A DNA stretch of 64,000 bases from the NCBI RefSeq assembly GCF_900240995.1, contig NZ_LT965953.1:1-64000 (forward strand). The letters are read 5' to 3'. Every line of letters begins with the position of its first letter. Positions within the stretch are counted from its first letter, which is position 1. This document shows, piece by piece, positions 25,900 to 33,152 of this stretch. The DNA comes from Bacillus sp. Marseille-P3661. Its GTDB lineage: Bacteria > Bacillota > Bacilli > Bacillales > Bacillaceae_J. The translations under genes were made by a program, and so were the position numbers. The notes beneath the pieces are model-generated. The model did no database searches, had not been told where the DNA came from, and was given only the letters and a program-made list of their open reading frames with translations.

Positions 25900-25907
25900 C
25901 CAGGGTA

Positions 25908-25936
25908 GCCAGGGGGACAGGTCCCTTGGCTCTTTT
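25908..25936 (+). repeat. Family B palindrome, intact copy
   Basis: AGCCAGGGGGACAGGTCCC plus TTGGCTCTTTT forms an imperfect palindrome with a short T tract. It probably also terminates the operon. Confidence 0.85.
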
Positions 25937-25940
25937 CGTG

Positions 25941-25953
25941 GCCAGAGGGACAG
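25941..25953 (+). repeat. Family B palindrome, left half (target of IS110 copy 2)
   Basis: GCCAGAGGGACAG is continued on the other side of the element by GTTCCTTGGCTCTTTT (27827-27842). Confidence 0.88.
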
Positions 25954-26061
25954 CGTATAATGGTAAATAAGTCAAGGGACATTTTTATTTAAAAAAGGCC
26001 GACCTTAAGTAAAACCTACAAATTCCATTTTTTGTAAAGTTCAACTATCACAGAAAAGTAT

Positions 26062-26247
26062 ATAGAGCTCCTCTAGAACGTGAAAGGATCTTGCTTTTTT
26101 CATCCTACAGAGATACTGCCTAGCGATATAAACTTTGATTTTCACGTATTATTCGTACTTATAGGACAAGATCCATAACGCTGTCCCACGAGGTCATTAG
26201 CCTCAGGTTCGATGACAATGTGATCTAACGTCCTAGAGGAGCTCCAT
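26062..26247 (-). ncRNA. Candidate bridge (seek) RNA of IS110 copy 2
   Basis: The segment is closed by the 12-bp repeat GAGCTCCTCTAG/CTAGAGGAGCTC and contains inner stems GGATCTTG/CAAGATCC and GTCAT/ATGAC. On the transposase strand it reads first GAACCT, identical to the left target half plus core. It then reads GGGACAG, the reverse complement of the right target half CTGTCCC. Left guide before right guide on opposite strands is the arrangement described for IS621 bridge RNA. A CGCTAG match to the joined element ends at 26120-26125 may be part of a donor guide. No experimental support is available here. Confidence 0.62.
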
Positions 26248-26304
26248 TTTTCTAGTAAAACAAGTGTTAGTAAAGTAATTTTTTTATGACAACTAATCTT
26301 TTAA

Positions 26305-27723
26305 CTATGCTGATAGGCCACTTGATAACGAGACGTGCTTTTCATAAAACTTTTTTACATTTTTAGTTCGTAGCTTTTTGCTTAATTCTTTTAATAACAC
26401 ATAGTTTTCTTGTCTTGTTTGGTATAAAGTTTGATTACGAATCATTGAAAAGGCTAGACGAATCATTCGATTTCCAATGGCAATATAGGCTTGACCGGTT
26501 AATTTACCTCTATCTTTTAAAGCTAGATATTTCTCCTTCATTTCAGGATTGTTGGTAGACAAGGATTTTCCCACTTGATATACAATATTCCTAAAAGGTC
26601 TCCTCCCTTGTTTAGAAATACCATAATACGTCGGTTTTCTACCGCCGGATTGTTTGACAATCGGATTCGTCCCTGCCATCTTTATAAGTTGCCCCGCGTG
26701 AGTGAAATCGGAGATTTCCCCCATTTCTGCAAACAATTCAGCCCCGGTCACAACCCCAATACCTGGTACACTAAGAATCATTGCACCTTCTGTTTCTACG
26801 AACAAATCTTCAATCTTTTCCTCTAAGACCTTGATCTGTTCCTTTAATAAATCCAATCGATCAAGTTTTTGGGTCAGAAGAAATAGTTCCACTTCCACAT
26901 GGTCTTTTGATTGAGAAATGGATTCTTTCGCAAACTCTACTAAGGTCTTTATACAATCGTCTCTTAATTTAAGGTTTTCACGAATAGATAGTTTGCGTAA
27001 GCCTGCCTCTCCAAGGGCTAGTATATCGCTTGGATGCGGGTAGTTTCTCATCATGAAGAGGGAGGCTTTACCAAATAGATCAGAAAAGGGTTTTATATGT
27101 TCACGCTTTCCCTTAATCCATATACTTTTTCCTTGGTACTCCCTAAAAATATGGTCCATGTGCATTCTTATAAGATTCTGCGTCATGGTTTGTTCGTTTA
27201 CCAATTCACGACGAGCACGTGTTAACTTTTGTAAAGTGTAAACTTTACCAGAAGATAGTTCACTAGACGTCCCTCGACCATGAAGGATAGATTGTACAAT
27301 AGCCATAAGATCTAAATTATCTGTTTTCGCCCAATTTAAGAGCGCTTGTCGTTCTTGTGCGGTTGTGGCTGCATTTATGATGCGTACATGATAACCTACA
27401 GTATGACATCTCCGTACCAGGTCCTCGTAATAGTGCCCCGTTGTTTCAATACCGACAATCACTTTTTCTTTCCCATGTTTCTCTTTTTCAATTTCAATGA
27501 TTCTTTTAATAGCGTCAAATCCCGTCATGGATGCATCAAACTCAAAAGGTTTAACAAGTATATCCCCATAAAAGTTACAAACCATTGCCTTATGAGTAAA
27601 TTTAGCTGCATCTATTGCCACGACTAATAAGTTCTCAGTTCCAATGTCTCGCAAAAATTGTGCCCATCGACTTCCTTTTTTTCCTTGAATATGATTCAAT
27701 GATGTATATACCATCGTTTTCAT
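26305..27723 (-). CDS. IS110 family transposase (DEDD recombinase), intact
   Basis: A 472-residue transposase with the RuvC-like DEDD N-terminal domain (LLVVAIDAAKFTHKA, then the acidic VGIETTGHYYE near residue 95) and the C-terminal transposase-20 domain (ILSVPGIGVVTGAELFAEMG and the region ending QGRRPFRNIVYQ). The C-terminal serine proposed as nucleophile in this family would lie in the latter domain. The start at ATG 27723 is preceded by AAAGGAGAT. It should recombine the element with family B palindromes under guidance of its RNA. It is probably the only functional copy in the window. Confidence 0.94.
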   Translation of the reverse strand: MKTMVYTSLNHIQGKKGSRWAQFLRDIGTENLLVVAIDAAKFTHKAMVCNFYGDILVKPFEFDASMTGFDAIKRIIEIEKEKHGKEKVIVGIETTGHYYEDLVRRCHTVGYHVRIINAATTAQERQALLNWAKTDNLDLMAIVQSILHGRGTSSELSSGKVYTLQKLTRARRELVNEQTMTQNLIRMHMDHIFREYQGKSIWIKGKREHIKPFSDLFGKASLFMMRNYPHPSDILALGEAGLRKLSIRENLKLRDDCIKTLVEFAKESISQSKDHVEVELFLLTQKLDRLDLLKEQIKVLEEKIEDLFVETEGAMILSVPGIGVVTGAELFAEMGEISDFTHAGQLIKMAGTNPIVKQSGGRKPTYYGISKQGRRPFRNIVYQVGKSLSTNNPEMKEKYLALKDRGKLTGQAYIAIGNRMIRLAFSMIRNQTLYQTRQENYVLLKELSKKLRTKNVKKFYEKHVSLSSGLSA

Positions 27724-27826
27724 CTCCTTTGGTCGGGATAGTAATTGGAAGTTCTGTGATAGGTACTTCTATTTTACAATGAAAACGGTGGTCTTTTTAT
27801 TGTTTTTGAACTATTTACTATACTAG

Positions 27827-27842
27827 GTTCCTTGGCTCTTTT
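27827..27842 (+). repeat. Family B palindrome, right half (target of IS110 copy 2)
   Basis: GTTCCTTGGCTCTTTT completes the palindrome interrupted by the element. Confidence 0.85.
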
Positions 27843-28023
27843 GTATCTACTATGTGAAAAAGCTAAACTCGGCATGGAACTTGACGTAAGCCCATGCATT
27901 AAAACTTCTAATCTGATTAACATTAATGAAATTTGTGGTAGTGGGTAAGTTTATATTGTCCTTGCTGCCGATGTTGATGTTGGAGTAATTGGTATAGAAG
28001 AATACCTTTTTTTAAAAAAGTAG
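27843..28023 (+). pseudogene. Short gene remnant with an internal stop
   Basis: One frame reads LYLLCEKAKLGMELDVSP... to a stop at 27946 and then continues with VYIVLAADVDVGVIGIEEYL to another stop at 28021. The composition looks like the end of a real enzyme gene, but there is no start codon and the source family is not recognised. It lies between the IS110 element and the aldehyde dehydrogenase. It may be what remains of an operon gene lost by rearrangement. Confidence 0.4.
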
Positions 28024-28049
28024 AGCTATTCAAAAAGGAGAAGATACCA

Positions 28050-29510
28050 ATGAATTATTCGCAATGGGCTACTATGCCGATTGGTGGTAGTTGGAGAGAA
28101 GGATCAAGCGATCGATATTCTGATAATAGAAATCCATACACAGGGGAAGTGCTAGTATCGCATAAACTTGCCAACCTTGAAGATGTAAACGAAGCATATG
28201 AAACTGCACTGCGAGTTCAAAAGGAGTGGGCAAGTCTTACGCCTGAACACCATTCAAGGATACTGGAAACTGCAGCCGCTCTTTTAGCCGATCGTATAGA
28301 AGAAACGATAGCTCTTCTACAAGATGAAACAGGATCAACAAAGGTTAAGGCGACAATGGAAGTAAATGCTGCTATCGCATTAATTAAAGAAGCTGCTGCC
28401 TATCCATATAAAATGAATGAGCAAGTCATGCCTTCGACTATTCCCGGAAAAGAGAACCAAATCTACCGTGAACCTGTAGGTGTTGTGAATGTGATTACAT
28501 CATGGAATTTCCCATTGTCCTTGTCAATGCGTTCAATTGCGCCAGCGCTAGCGGCAGGCAACGGTGTAGTGATCAAACCAGCATCAAACACTCCGATTTC
28601 TGGTGGAAGTTTTATCGCCAAGCTATTTGAGGATGCTGGAGTACCAAAAGGCTTAATCTGTGTGATTATTGGATCGGGCTCAGAAGTCGGGGATGCAGTG
28701 GTCAAACATCCTATTCCTAGGGTGATTTCTTTTACCGGTTCGACAGAAGTTGGGAGGCGAATCGGTGCTTTAGCTGGGCAATATTTGAAAGAAGTTTCGC
28801 TAGAATTGGGAGGCAACAATGCCTTTATTGTTCTTGATGATGCTGATATTGAGCAGGCAGTCAAAGCAGCAACTTTTGGGAAGTTTCTTCATCAAGGCCA
28901 AATATGCATGGCTATAAACAGAATGATAGTAAGCCGTAGCATCTATCCTACTTTTATCGAACAATTAAAAAAACAGGTGTCCACTTTAAAAGTCGGCGAT
29001 CCAAGACAAGATGATACGATAATTGGGCCACTAATTGATGAAAAACAAAGAGATCAGGTGTTATCTCTTATTGAGAAGGGAAAGCAATCAGGGGCGAATG
29101 TATTCTTAGAAGGAGACGTTCATGGGAATGTCATAAGTCCATTTATTTTAACGGATGTAGATAATCGTATGAGCATTGCCCAAGAAGAAATTTTCGGACC
29201 GATCGCTCTCGTTATTCCTGTTGACAGCGAAGAGGAAGCGGTTCGTATAGCAAACGATACACGCTACGGATTAACAGCATCTGTATTTACCGCGTTTCAA
29301 GAAAGAGCCATCAGAGTTGCTAAACAATTGCATACAGGTATGGTGCACATAAACGACCAAACAGTTAATAGCGATCCAGCGATGCCTTTTGGTGGTGAGA
29401 AAGATTCCGGAATAGGAAGATTTGGTGGACAATGGATTTTTGAAAAATTTACTACAGTTAAATGGGTGTCAGTACAACACGAAAAACGGCACTATCCAAT
29501 ATTTAATTGA
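28050..29510 (+). CDS. NAD(P)-dependent aldehyde dehydrogenase
   Basis: This 486-residue aldehyde dehydrogenase has all main motifs: the substrate channel segment TSWNFPLSLSMRSIAPALAAGN, the cofactor motif FTGSTEVGR (about residues 228-236), the catalytic glutamate in LELGGNN (about 251-257), the catalytic cysteine in GQICMA (about 285-290) and the EEIFGPI motif. It oxidises an aldehyde to an acid in the cytoplasm. The start at ATG 28050 follows AAAAAGGAG. It lies just beyond the IS110 copy and a gene remnant, on the same strand as the transketolase operon. It was probably part of that operon before the insertion. Confidence 0.93.
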   Translation: MNYSQWATMPIGGSWREGSSDRYSDNRNPYTGEVLVSHKLANLEDVNEAYETALRVQKEWASLTPEHHSRILETAAALLADRIEETIALLQDETGSTKVKATMEVNAAIALIKEAAAYPYKMNEQVMPSTIPGKENQIYREPVGVVNVITSWNFPLSLSMRSIAPALAAGNGVVIKPASNTPISGGSFIAKLFEDAGVPKGLICVIIGSGSEVGDAVVKHPIPRVISFTGSTEVGRRIGALAGQYLKEVSLELGGNNAFIVLDDADIEQAVKAATFGKFLHQGQICMAINRMIVSRSIYPTFIEQLKKQVSTLKVGDPRQDDTIIGPLIDEKQRDQVLSLIEKGKQSGANVFLEGDVHGNVISPFILTDVDNRMSIAQEEIFGPIALVIPVDSEEEAVRIANDTRYGLTASVFTAFQERAIRVAKQLHTGMVHINDQTVNSDPAMPFGGEKDSGIGRFGGQWIFEKFTTVKWVSVQHEKRHYPIFN

Positions 29511-29585
29511 GCCAGAGGGACAGGTCGAGACCACTGAAGAAGTGCCCTTTTGAGAGCCAGAGGGACAGGTCCACTGGCTTTTTTC
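29510..29585 (+). repeat. Family B palindromes, two direct copies
   Basis: GAGCCAGAGGGACAGGTC and GAGCCAGAGGGACAGGTCC lie 44 bases apart. The second is complete, with a TGGCTTTTTT end, and can terminate the aldehyde dehydrogenase transcript. Confidence 0.85.
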
Positions 29586-29871
29586 ATCGTTATGGATACT
29601 ACGCATCATTGGTTTATTGGCATAGTGAGTAGAATCACCAAGTAATAAATAACGTGTCGCTATTATTTGGCGTAACATTAAACTAAAACAAGAACCTGTC
29701 TTTTCCTCCATTAAAAAATATAATAGTGATAAACACTATCATTTAGTAAGAATGTGAAGAGGGGCACGGAAAAAATTCCAATAAAAACTTGACTCAATCG
29801 ATACTAAGGCATTAAAACAATTCTTCTTAACCGTGTTATAATATAAGAAAGGAAAACGCGGAGTGATAATA
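29586..29871. other. Intergenic stretch with a TATAAT box
   Basis: About 290 bases. TATAAT at 29837-29842 is a good -10 candidate for the following pseudogene. I see nothing else in it. Confidence 0.45.
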
Positions 29872-30150
29872 ATGAAAAGCGTTAAAGCAAATACTTGGCA
29901 AACTTCAAAAAATAAATAATCGACTTGATAGTTTAGAGAAAGGTCAAGAAAAACTCCAATTAGGACAAGACCAGTTGAAAGATAACCTTATCAATGGACT
30001 TGGACCTTACTTTGAACAAATTGATCGATGCAAAAACAGATGAAATTAAAGGTACATTAGAAGACGAACAACGGGTGATTGATACTTTAGCATCTCGTTC
30101 CCTTAAGCACGAAAGTGAAATAAAAGACTTTAAACGAATACTTAAGAACC
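29872..30150 (+). pseudogene. Coiled-coil hypothetical protein gene, two frameshifts
   Basis: An ATG with GGAGTGATA upstream starts MKSVKAN. Two further frames then carry the rest: ILGKLQKINNRLDSLEKGQE...GLGPYFEQID, then KTDEIKGTLEDEQRVIDTLASRS...FKRILKNQ. Joined, they give a plausible coiled-coil protein of about 90 residues with heptad-like EKGQEKLQLGQDQLK. Frameshifts fall near 29890 and 30030. Similar small Bacillus proteins are known only as hypothetical. The last frame runs on into proline-rich repeat-derived sequence. Confidence 0.6.
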
Positions 30151-30221
30151 AAGGAGCGGATAGCTCTTTTTTTTTGCCCGCTGGCCCGCCCCTGGCCCAG
30201 GAGAACCGCCACCCTTAGTGG

Positions 30222-30246
30222 ATCCACGGGGACAGGAACCTTGACC
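30222..30246 (+). repeat. Family B-like repeat, diverged
   Basis: CACGGGGACAGGAACCTTGAC keeps the GGGGACAGG core. Confidence 0.55.
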
Positions 30247-30307
30247 CACTACCAACCATTTGGTATGAATAATATATTATTACTAGCCTGTTGGTGAAAA
30301 TCTACCA

Positions 30308-30336
30308 AAGTCCAGTGGACCTGTCCCCCTGGATCT
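30308..30336 (+). repeat. Family B palindrome
   Basis: AAAGTCCAGTGGACCTGTCC continuing CCCTGGATC is a complete family B unit in inverse orientation. It lies just upstream of the DUF6933/pRiA4b gene. Confidence 0.85.
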
Positions 30337-30380
30337 CGACACTATCTCGAAATATGCAAGTGAAGAGGAGCAATTATCTT

Positions 30381-31511
30381 ATGCTAATTCAATGCACAAA
30401 AAAATTATTGGATGAGTTGGGTCGTAAGCCAGAAGTACATGAGAGCGCAGAGCCGCTTTTTTCCTGGCATGCTAATTTAATTACGGTGAACCGAAGAAAA
30501 ACGATCGTTCTCATGAATGATAAAAGCAAGTATACAATCATCCTCCATGGCTTAAAAGCAAAGGACTTTAAAAAGCTTGATGAGACTATTTTGAATGCTA
30601 TCCGGGAGACCTTCCAAGAAGAACTTATTAGTGATGAGATCATTGAAAAATATATTCATCATTCGAAGGAATTTACATATGCAAAGACCAAGGATCGGTC
30701 GTCAGTCGCAAAGTTGAACAAGGCTTGTGAAACTGTTTATTTTTATGAGGATCGTTTAAATCACGAGTTTATTATTAATAGTGCAGCTAGTAAAGAGGTA
30801 AGTCGTTTTTTGGTCGGCGATAGCGAAAGGAAAAACGAATATATATATCCAAATGAAGAGTTATATAAAGATCTTGAAAATTTTGCAGGTAAACCGATCT
30901 TTCATTCTGAGGCTGTTCAGCTTAAGGTTACACTTCTTTTGGAGCGCCACCATGTATGGAGACGGTTAGTAGTTCCGCTAAATTTGACATTTAGTGAGTT
31001 TCATCATGTTTTACAAAAGGCCTTTGGCTGGGAGGATTATCATCTGCATGAATTTTATATCTTTGATCAAGACACATCCGGCCATCATTATTCCATTAAT
31101 CACTCAGCGTATAGCAAAGAAGGCTATAGGCCCATAGTAAACTTAGTTTGTGATGAGGAAGCTTTTGCATATCCGGGTGAAGTAGAGATGAGACTTGAAA
31201 ATGGTATAAAACTTTCTGAGTATATTCCGCATTATAAGAGTTTGAAATATAATTATGATTTCGGTGATGACTGGCAGCATGCTGTAGAGGTTGAAGGCGT
31301 TATAAGTGATTATGATAAAAATTATCCAGTCTGCTTAGAGGGCGTGGGAGCCACACCACCTGAGGATGTGGGTGGGGAATCTGGTTATGAGGAATTTTTG
31401 ACTGCTATAGCAGATGAAAATCATCCCGAGCATGGTTTTATGAAAAATTGGGGAAAAAGCTACGAGGATTTCGATATTGAAATGGTAAATAGAATGTTGA
31501 AGAGATTGTAG
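30381..31511 (+). CDS. DUF6933 / plasmid pRiA4b ORF-3-like fusion protein
   Basis: A 376-residue two-domain protein. Residues about 1-150 resemble DUF6933 (MLIQCTKKLLDELG, SWHANLITVNRRKTIVLMND). Residues about 175-376 match the pRiA4b ORF-3-like family, with VTLLLERHHVWRRLVVPLNLTFSEFHHVLQKAFGWEDYHLHEF, YNYDFGDDWQH and GVGATPPEDVGG. That family is found next to transposons and plasmids, and its biochemical role is unknown. ATG 30381 is chosen because upstream in-frame codons only translate the family B repeat, and GAGGAG lies about ten bases before it. It stands alone between repeats. Confidence 0.85.
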   Translation: MLIQCTKKLLDELGRKPEVHESAEPLFSWHANLITVNRRKTIVLMNDKSKYTIILHGLKAKDFKKLDETILNAIRETFQEELISDEIIEKYIHHSKEFTYAKTKDRSSVAKLNKACETVYFYEDRLNHEFIINSAASKEVSRFLVGDSERKNEYIYPNEELYKDLENFAGKPIFHSEAVQLKVTLLLERHHVWRRLVVPLNLTFSEFHHVLQKAFGWEDYHLHEFYIFDQDTSGHHYSINHSAYSKEGYRPIVNLVCDEEAFAYPGEVEMRLENGIKLSEYIPHYKSLKYNYDFGDDWQHAVEVEGVISDYDKNYPVCLEGVGATPPEDVGGESGYEEFLTAIADENHPEHGFMKNWGKSYEDFDIEMVNRMLKRL

Positions 31512-31544
31512 AGCCATAGGGACAGGTCCCCTGGCTCTTTTTCT
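31510..31544 (+). repeat. Family B palindrome acting as terminator
   Basis: AGAGCCATAGGGACAGGTCC then CCTGGCTCTTTTTC gives stem AGAGCCA/TGGCTCT followed by a T tract, placed right after the pRiA4b-like gene. Confidence 0.85.
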
Positions 31545-31630
31545 TTTGTGTTTAGTTTAGCGACTTTGTCGTGCCAGAGCTCTAGGTCTTTAGAAAATTG
31601 AGGAAATCCTATCAACCTAAAGAACTAATC

Positions 31631-31651
31631 CAACGGACCTGTCCCCTGGCT
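31631..31651 (+). repeat. Family B half-palindrome (left of IS3 element)
   Basis: CAACGGACCTGTCCCCTGGC lies 30 bases before the left end of the IS3-family element. Confidence 0.75.
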
Positions 31652-31731
31652 TGCCCTTGCTTGCAGGCCCGAGGTATGAGGTGCACCCCAAAAGTTAGAG
31701 TCAAAAAAACTAATCTTTTGGGGTGTTTATT

Positions 31732-32277
31732 TTGGCTAAAAAATATAGTGATGATTTGAAATTAACGGTGGTTAGAGAATATCAAGAAGGAAAGCTAGGG
31801 ATAAGACCCCTAGCCAAAAAACACGGGATCAAGTCTAAATCACTAGTTAACAGGTGGATAAAAATATATGAGAAATTGGGTGCTGATGGATTAAAAAGGA
31901 AGAGGAAGAACAAACCTTATTCTGTTCAATTCAAGCTAGATGTATTAAGCTATATGAAGAGAACAGGTTCTTCAGAAACGGAAACTGCCCTTCACTTTGG
32001 AATAACAGAACCTACTACAATAGGTAGGTGGAAGAAAGCTATTTTAGAGGGGAAAGATGAAGGCCTGAATAAACATAAAGGTAGGCCCTCCATGTCTAAC
32101 AACAAGAAAAACGACAAAGAAATGACATATGAACAAAAGCTGGAAAGAGAGAACGAGCTCCTTCGTTTGGAGGTAGAATATTTAAAAAAGTTGCGAGCTT
32201 TTCGGATGGACCCCACGGGCTCTCTCGAAAAGCACAAGCAGCAATATCATTCGAACTCAAAGAAAAGTTCAAACTAA
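31732..32277 (+). CDS. IS3-family transposase OrfA (helix-turn-helix)
   Basis: About 181 residues with two helix-turn-helix units (LGIRPLAKKHGIKSKSLVNRW and GSSETETALHFGITEPTTIGRW) and a leucine-zipper-like segment (LERENELLRLEVEYLKKL) for binding the element ends. TTG 31732 (read as MAKKYSDD) is the likely start; GTG 31723 is an alternative. At 32184-32190 A AAA AAG is a classic slippery heptamer, so some ribosomes should shift -1 into OrfB and produce the OrfAB transposase ending at 33104. Confidence 0.88.
   Translation: MAKKYSDDLKLTVVREYQEGKLGIRPLAKKHGIKSKSLVNRWIKIYEKLGADGLKRKRKNKPYSVQFKLDVLSYMKRTGSSETETALHFGITEPTTIGRWKKAILEGKDEGLNKHKGRPSMSNNKKNDKEMTYEQKLERENELLRLEVEYLKKLRAFRMDPTGSLEKHKQQYHSNSKKSSN
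32184..32190 (+). other. Programmed -1 frameshift slippery site (A AAA AAG)
   Basis: The heptamer A AAA AAG is in the OrfA frame, inside the overlap with the OrfB frame, as in other IS3-family elements. Confidence 0.8.
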
Positions 32278-33104
32278 AAGACGTATTACTAATCGTTGGT
32301 ATTCCAGAGTCTACTTACCACTATCAAATAAAAGCGATGCAAAAAGAAAACCCAAAACAAGACCTAGAGGATTGTATTCAATCTATATTTGACGAGAATG
32401 ACAGTAATTATGGGTATCGTCGTGTTCAATTAGAACTGAAGAACCGAGGAATTAAAGTGAATCATAAAGCTGTGCAGCGTATTATGGGAAAGCTCGGTCT
32501 TAAATGTAGCAAATTTAGTAGAAAAACACGAAAGTACAGTTCTTATAAGGGGAATGTAGGGAAAGTTGCAAAAAACCGTATAAATCGTCGTTTTAAAACC
32601 AGTGTATGCCATCAGAAGTTAACAACTGATATCACAGAATTTAAGTGTTTAAATGGTAAAAAGCTTTATCTGAGCCCTATTATGGACTTATATAACGGTG
32701 AAATTCTTTCTTATGGGATAGGTACTAGTCCAACTTTGGATCTTGCGATCAGACCCCTTAAAGAGACACTTGAAATTGTAAGAGAATCAAAGTTTAGGAC
32801 AACGATTCATTCTGATCAAGGATGGCAATATCAACATAAAAAGTGGGGTAAGACACTTAAGGAAAGTAAGGTTTTTCAAAGCATGTCTCGAAAGGGAAAC
32901 TGTTTGGATAACTCCCCTATGGAGAACTTCTTTGGCATTCTAAAACAAGAGATGTATTATGGAGAGGCATTGTGTACGGTTGAAGAGTTAAGCGAGAGAA
33001 TTAAGAGATATATAGATTACTATAATAACAAACGTATTAAGAAAAAATTGGAGGGAATGAGTCCAGTTCAATACCGTACTCATACCAGCCAACTAGTTGC
33101 ATAA
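32193..33104 (+). CDS. IS3-family transposase OrfB (DDE integrase), made by -1 frameshifting
   Basis: The OrfB frame is open from upstream of the slippery site and reads through ELKEKFKLKDVLLIVGIPESTYHYQ to QLVA. The rve integrase domain has the catalytic triad in TTDITEFK (first D), IHSDQGWQYQ (second D) and NSPMENFFGILKQE (E). An internal ATG at 32337 exists, but the conserved HTH_21 region (YGYRRV) and the part before it indicate that the natural product is the OrfAB fusion. No frameshift or stop damages the frame. Confidence 0.88.
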   Translation, partial: ASFSDGPHGLSRKAQAAISFELKEKFKLKDVLLIVGIPESTYHYQIKAMQKENPKQDLEDCIQSIFDENDSNYGYRRVQLELKNRGIKVNHKAVQRIMGKLGLKCSKFSRKTRKYSSYKGNVGKVAKNRINRRFKTSVCHQKLTTDITEFKCLNGKKLYLSPIMDLYNGEILSYGIGTSPTLDLAIRPLKETLEIVRESKFRTTIHSDQGWQYQHKKWGKTLKESKVFQSMSRKGNCLDNSPMENFFGILKQEMYYGEALCTVEELSERIKRYIDYYNNKRIKKKLEGMSPVQYRTHTSQLVA

Positions 33105-33133
33105 TAAAAACTCTAACTTTTTGGGGTCAGCTC

Positions 33134-33152
33134 AGGACCTGTCCCCCTGGAT
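33134..33152 (+). repeat. Family B half-palindrome (right of IS3 element)
   Basis: AGGACCTGTCCCCCTGGAT lies directly between the IS3 right end and the stop of the GntR gene. Confidence 0.8.

Larger units (their letters stand above)
25954..27824 (-). mobile_element. IS110/IS1111-type insertion sequence, copy 2 (intact)
   Basis: This element of about 1.87 kb has an intact 472-residue transposase. Its ends are defined by comparison with copy 1 and with empty family B repeats. On the transposase strand a CT dinucleotide is present at both junctions (GGAACCT before the element, CTGTCCC after it), matching the CT core known for IS621-type recombination. Subterminal inverted repeats (TGGTAAATAAGTCAA against TTGAACTATTTACTA) and a long non-coding segment downstream of the gene place it in the IS1111-like subgroup. 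The target is a family B palindrome. Confidence 0.92.
31678..33133 (+). mobile_element. IS3-family insertion sequence (IS150-like)
   Basis: An element of about 1.45 kb with two overlapping frames and terminal inverted repeats: GTGCACCCCAAAAGTTAGAG at the left against CTCTAACTTTTTGGGGTCAG at the right. Terminal bases are uncertain by a few positions, and I see no clear target duplication. It is flanked on both sides by family B half-repeats. Both open frames appear undamaged. Confidence 0.9.
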
